Below are positions 14,465 through 17,474 of a stretch of 17,474 nucleotides of DNA, one piece after another. The DNA is from Pseudomonadota bacterium (GTDB taxonomy: Bacteria; Pseudomonadota; Gammaproteobacteria; Burkholderiales; Burkholderiaceae), in contig JAKORH010000383.1 in NCBI GenBank assembly GCA_029777935.1, positions 1 to 17,474 on the forward strand, in the 5' to 3' direction. Below the pieces are notes generated by a model that ran no database searches, was not told where the DNA came from, and was given only the letters and a program-made list of their open reading frames with translations. The stretch's first letter is position 1, and every line of letters starts with the position of its first letter. Made by a program: the position numbers and the translations under genes.

Positions 14465-15544
14465 TTACTCAAGGGGTTGCAGCGATGCAACCCCTTTGTC
14501 ATTTACGACTGTGCCGTAAATGTGCCGTAAATCGCGGCCGTTCGGTCCGTCCACTTCCCGCGAAGCGCACAGGCGATCTGCGAAGGGCGCGAGGTGTTCA
14601 GCCGAGAAATGCGCATAGCGCCGCACCATCTCCGGACTTTCCCACCCGCCCAGTTCCTGCAGGGCATAGAGCGGCGTGCCCGCCTGCACGTGCCAGCTCG
14701 CCCAAGTGTGCCGCAGATCATGCCAGCGGAAATCGTGGATCTGGGCGCGTTGTAGCGCGTCGTACCACGCTTTCGTGCTGACCTGAACAATCGGCTTCCC
14801 CCGAAAGCTGAACACATGCGTCGGATGCTTCCCGAGCCAACGCCGGATGATCACCACAGCCTCCGCATTCAGCGGCACCGCGATTGCCTTCCGGGCCTTG
14901 GCCTGGTCGGGATGAATCCACGCCAATCGCCGAACCATGTCCACTTGCGACCACTGCAGACCGGTCACGTTGGCTCGCCGCAGCCCGGTGGCGAGCGTGA
15001 ACGCAGCCATATCCGCGAGATGCGGCGGTAAGCAGGCCAAGAGGCGGGCGGCGTCCGATGGCGTCAGGAAGCGAATCCTGCGCGTCGGCTCCTTCAGCAT
15101 CCTCACCTGCGGTGCGCGATCGAGCCATTCCCAGTCGTTGACGCATTTCCTGAGGATGGCGCGAAGGACCTCCAGCACGCGGTTGACCGTCGCATTCCTT
15201 ACGCCCTCGCCAAGCTTCGCGTCCGTGATGCGATCGACGACTGCACGGCTGATCGAGTCCAGCGGCTTGCCACCCAGGAAGCGATCGAGCCAGCGCAAGT
15301 GGATCTTGTCGGCGTCGATCGAGGCCTTGTGGCCGGACTCCTTCAGCCAGCGCACCACCGCATCGTTCCAAGTGTGGCGGGGCTTCTCGCCGAGCTTTGC
15401 GAGCCGCCACAACTCGGCCTTGAGCCGGTCGTGAACTTCCTGCGCTAGGGCCTTGTTGGGAGTCCCAGCAGACTGGCGTATTCGCTCCCCGTTGGGAGCG
15501 GCGACGTCGATCCACCAGAGACCCCCGCGCTTGCGAAGTGACAT
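14465..15544 (-). CDS. Site-specific tyrosine recombinase (integrase), tRNA-Arg-associated
   Basis: A 359-residue phage-type integrase that would integrate and excise the element at tRNA-Arg. The N-terminus (MSLRKRGGLWWIDVAAPNGERIRQSAGT) is the usual AP2-like arm-binding part, 55–140 is the core-binding helical domain, and the catalytic domain shows TGLRR (R189), a lysine in QAKARKAIAVPL (about K219), HDLRHTW (H275, R278), LGGW (W301) and the nucleophile Tyr in RRYAHF (Y310). All catalytic positions look intact. AAGGAG is placed 7 bases before the ATG at 15544. The gene points at the tRNA, as is usual for tRNA-integrating islands, and its 3' codons overlap the tRNA terminator hairpin. Its start lies inside the 3' part of the HTH gene. 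Confidence 0.95.
   Translation of the reverse strand: MSLRKRGGLWWIDVAAPNGERIRQSAGTPNKALAQEVHDRLKAELWRLAKLGEKPRHTWNDAVVRWLKESGHKASIDADKIHLRWLDRFLGGKPLDSISRAVVDRITDAKLGEGVRNATVNRVLEVLRAILRKCVNDWEWLDRAPQVRMLKEPTRRIRFLTPSDAARLLACLPPHLADMAAFTLATGLRRANVTGLQWSQVDMVRRLAWIHPDQAKARKAIAVPLNAEAVVIIRRWLGKHPTHVFSFRGKPIVQVSTKAWYDALQRAQIHDFRWHDLRHTWASWHVQAGTPLYALQELGGWESPEMVRRYAHFSAEHLAPFADRLCASREVDGPNGRDLRHIYGTVVNDKGVASLQPLE
14471..14499 (+). terminator. Intrinsic terminator-like hairpin for tRNA-Arg
   Basis: A perfect 11-base stem AAGGGGTTGCA (14471–14481) / TGCAACCCCTT (14486–14496) closed by the GNRA-type tetraloop GCGA, followed by T, G, TC and more T's. It begins 8 bases after the tRNA CCA. It lies wholly within the last codons of the integrase on the other strand, so it could also act on the integrase transcript. 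Confidence 0.7.
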
Positions 15545-15750
15545 TCCATCTCCTTTCTCAGTGTCACTTGCAGCGCTTGCCGCTGCTGAGAATAGAGAGA
15601 GCGCACGTGGTCGGCAAGGTCATCGTCGATGAACACCCAGGCGCGTCCGACCTTCGCACCCGGGATCCGTCCCGCCTTCGCGCGGCACCGCAGTTCCTCC
15701 GGGTGCATGCGCAGGAAGGCGGCGGCTTCGACCAGCGACAGCGTGTTCAT
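15445..15750 (-). CDS. Excisionase-like helix-turn-helix protein (HTH_17/MerR-like fold)
   Basis: A 101-residue protein with an N-terminal winged HTH of the excisionase/HTH_17 type: TLSLVEAAAFLRMHPEELRCRAKAGRIPGAKVGRAWVFIDDDLADHV (about 3–49, matching the pattern EAAxxLxxxxxTVRRxxxxGxxPxxKxGRxWxxxxxDL). The C-terminal half is unremarkable and probably flexible. It should bind att DNA or the int promoter and steer excision versus integration, as small HTH partners of integrases do. The start at 15750 is preferred over 15873 because the extra N-terminal residues have no family resemblance. Its last 100 bases overlap the 5' end of the integrase gene in another frame, so the two are surely co-transcribed from upstream of 15750. 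Confidence 0.82.
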   Translation of the reverse strand: MNTLSLVEAAAFLRMHPEELRCRAKAGRIPGAKVGRAWVFIDDDLADHVRSLYSQQRQALQVTLRKEMECHFASAGVSGGSTSPLPTGSEYASLLGLPTRP

Positions 15751-16551
15751 GGCGGTGTTTGTTCGCGTTCGGGACGCGGGTTGTGGTTGGAACGTGGAAT
15801 CCAAGGGCTTGCGCATTCGACGCGGATTCCGGAGACGTCGATGGCTCGATGGGGAAGTAGGCGCGCCGCGCAATGCACGGCAATGTGATCGACGTCGTCC
15901 GTGTGGGCGCGGTGGTGCGCCGGTCAGAATGAACCGTCGAAGCCGGCGGTCAGAATGAGCGCGATGCGCGGGTCACAACCGCGCGCAATGCCATGAACCT
16001 GTGCGCGCAAATGAATCACGCACAGCGGCTTCGAACTTCTATCTGGAGGGCTCGCTTAACGTCGAGCGCCCGTATGGGCGCGATCGGGCCGGCGCAGACC
16101 GCACGGAGGAGAGAGAGGGCAGGTCACGTCTGCGGCGCTTGGCGCTGCCAAGATGCCCGTCCGATCCAGACCGAGACGAGGCGCCGCGATTGTCGCCGCG
16201 ATCGGGCGCACTCGGAACGGTCGTTGCGCCCTGATCGCGAAAGCCCCGCCTTTCGGCAATGATTCGACGCCCGCTCGCGTTGCTGCTGCAGCTCTCGCTG
16301 CGGAGCCGATCGGGAATCGACCGACAAAGCTCGGGCATTTCGACTGGACCGCGAAACCGTACCTGCTGAGGATCGCCGGAGACGGTATCCGGAGTCCCTG
16401 TGCGAACCAAGGCCCCGACGGCTGTCCGTGCGACCGCCGCGGTGACCGGCGAGCTCGTAGGTCGTCAGGAACTGCGCCGATGCATCGGCTACCGGCTCAC
16501 CCTCGGTTGCGCCGGCGGCAAAGTCTGACGTCCTCGCAATCGAATGCAGCG
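15751..16551. other. Gene-poor stretch inside the tRNA-Arg element
   Basis: About 800 bases between the divergent excisionase-like and DUF1173 genes. Several open frames exist on both strands (the longest on the minus strand, 16124–16654) but all have odd composition rich in Arg and Ser, no ribosome binding site and no family resemblance. It must hold the promoters for both flanking genes; none is obvious. The repeats at 15921–15978 are the only clear structure. Confidence 0.45.
15921..15978. repeat. Short tandem repeats resembling the terminal repeats of IS21-family elements
   Basis: CGGTCAGAATGA occurs at 15921–15932 and again at 15947–15958, 26 bases apart, with a weaker third unit GGGTCACAA at 15970–15978 at similar spacing. 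Multiple spaced GGTCA(G/C)(A/G)ATGA-type units are typical of IS21-family ends. No istA/istB coding sequence and no opposite end are in the window, so this could be a lone relic or simply regulatory direct repeats for a neighbouring promoter. Confidence 0.4.
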
Positions 16552-17474
16552 ATGTCTCCGCAGCGAATTCTTGTAAAGGATCAGACCTTCGACATCGGCG
16601 ATGACGCACTACAGTCCGCGCTGGCAGCCGTGTACGACACCCCGCAGCGGCCACTTTGCCTGTGCGTCGCCGGCGGCCTGCCGATGTATGTCGCCAGGCA
16701 CCGGCGGTACGTCGTCAAGCGGATGCCCGAGAGCGGACCGAGGCATCACCCTTCGTGCGCCTCGTTCGAACCGGAGCAAGGCCAATCCGGCCTCGGCGAG
16801 CTGCTCGGCACGGCGGTGATCGAACACGCGCCGGATGCGATCGAGTTGCGGGTGCGTTTCCCGCTGACTCATCGGGCCGGCCGAGCGTCTTCAATCGACG
16901 ACGCGAGCGAGATGCCCCCGCGCCGCCCGTCGCGGCGCCGCATGAGTCTGCGCGCCGTGCTGCACTTTCTCTATGACCGGGCCGGGTTCAATCGCTGGGT
17001 TCCGGCCATGCGCGGCAAGCGCGGTCAGGGCACGTTGTGCAAGTACCTGATCGAGGCGGCCGACGACGTCCGGGTTCACGGTGAACGGCTGAGCCAGCGG
17101 CTGTACGTGCCGGAACCCTTCCAAGCGCAAGCCAAGCTGGAGATCGCCGCGCGGCGCCGACAGAGGCTCGCCTTCCTTCATTCGTCGACCGACGAGCGAG
17201 GACTCCCGATGACGCTGATCATCGGCGAACTCAAGAGCGTCGAACGATTCGCCGCGGGCGGCCGGCTCTGGCTTCGGCACATGCCGGACGCGCCGCTGCT
17301 GATCGATGGGTCGACCTGGTCGAGGGTGGAGGGCGCTGGCGCGCGATGGCTGCCACTGCGCCGCACATCCGAGTGGACCGGACCGCGCGTGCTGATCGCG
17401 GCGCTGATCTATGCACATGGGCAGAGCGCGTACAAGGTCGATTCGCTCGCGTCGATGCTCACCGATCGCCGATA
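16552..17474 (+). CDS. DUF1173 family protein, N-terminal 307 residues (3' end outside window)
   Basis: The frame is open from ATG 16552 to the window edge. It has the DUF1173 pattern as I know it: a Cys-rich N-terminal part with CLC (C36, C38) and RHHPSC (H65, H66, C69), GLPMYVARHRRYVVKRMP (42–59), SGLGELLG, then RRRMSLRAVLHFLYDRAGFNRWVPAM...GKRGQGTLCKYLIEAA, LYVPEPF, and RLWLRHMPDAPLLID. No biochemical function is established for the family. The C-x-C plus H-H-x-x-C spacing could bind a metal (inference). Members mostly occur in integrative elements and plasmids, which fits its position behind an int/xis pair. No strong ribosome binding site marks the start, so 16552 is tentative. Confidence 0.82.
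   Translation, partial: MSPQRILVKDQTFDIGDDALQSALAAVYDTPQRPLCLCVAGGLPMYVARHRRYVVKRMPESGPRHHPSCASFEPEQGQSGLGELLGTAVIEHAPDAIELRVRFPLTHRAGRASSIDDASEMPPRRPSRRRMSLRAVLHFLYDRAGFNRWVPAMRGKRGQGTLCKYLIEAADDVRVHGERLSQRLYVPEPFQAQAKLEIAARRRQRLAFLHSSTDERGLPMTLIIGELKSVERFAAGGRLWLRHMPDAPLLIDGSTWSRVEGAGARWLPLRRTSEWTGPRVLIAALIYAHGQSAYKVDSLASMLTDRR

Noticed and set aside
16124..16654. 176-codon minus-strand frame in the tRNA-Arg element
   Set aside because: Arg/Ser-rich with no domain, and it overlaps the start of the DUF1173 gene on the other strand.
1..17474. CRISPR array or rRNA genes
   Set aside because: No regularly spaced repeat set of CRISPR type and no rRNA-like segments were seen; the repeats present are isolated palindromes or two- to three-unit direct repeats.

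Overview
The window reads as chromosomal DNA of a high-GC betaproteobacterium, probably Burkholderiales or a near relative. The evidence is the conserved housekeeping run cysS (3' end) – AlkA-type DNA glycosylase – accA – tilS – lysC – tRNA-Ser(GCU), the strong G/C preference at third codon positions, a PEP-CTERM protein, and a clan AA (TIGR02281-like) aspartic protease.

Layout. 1–4821: a tightly packed plus-strand housekeeping cluster (cysteinyl-tRNA synthetase end, DNA repair glycosylase, acetyl-CoA carboxylase alpha subunit, tRNA-Ile lysidine synthetase, aspartokinase). 4875–4968: tRNA-Ser(GCU). 4969–about 8600: accessory DNA behind that tRNA. It holds a PEP-CTERM secreted protein preceded by a small overlapping signal-peptide ORF, a gene-poor stretch with nested palindromes, a degenerate second copy of the tRNA-Ser 3' end (6790–6810), a C-terminal relic of a tyrosine recombinase pointing at that copy, a higBA toxin-antitoxin pair with a recognisable promoter/operator, and a stand-alone MESH1-type (p)ppGpp hydrolase. 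8673–14340: apparently core genes again (EamA transporter, retropepsin-like protease on the minus strand, NAD-type malic enzyme, long-chain acyl-CoA synthetase). 14387–14463: tRNA-Arg(ACG). 14465–17474: the start of a second, apparently intact integrative element. Its tyrosine integrase abuts the tRNA, an excisionase-like HTH gene overlaps the integrase start, an 800-base gene-poor stretch carries short repeats, and a DUF1173 gene runs off the right edge.

Three unrelated families of dispersed palindromic repeat sit between genes (384–442, 8526–8593, 10692–10768).

The core genes belong to known pathways: fatty-acid synthesis and activation (accA, fadD), aspartate-family amino acids (lysC), C4-acid metabolism (malic enzyme) and tRNA charging and modification (cysS, tilS). 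The less ordinary content is in the two tRNA-associated regions. The tRNA-Ser one looks old, composite and decayed. The tRNA-Arg one looks intact but its far end lies outside the window. I found no CRISPR array, no rRNA, and no clearly novel multi-gene defence system; the DUF1173-bearing element and the higBA/alarmone-hydrolase neighbourhood are the best leads.
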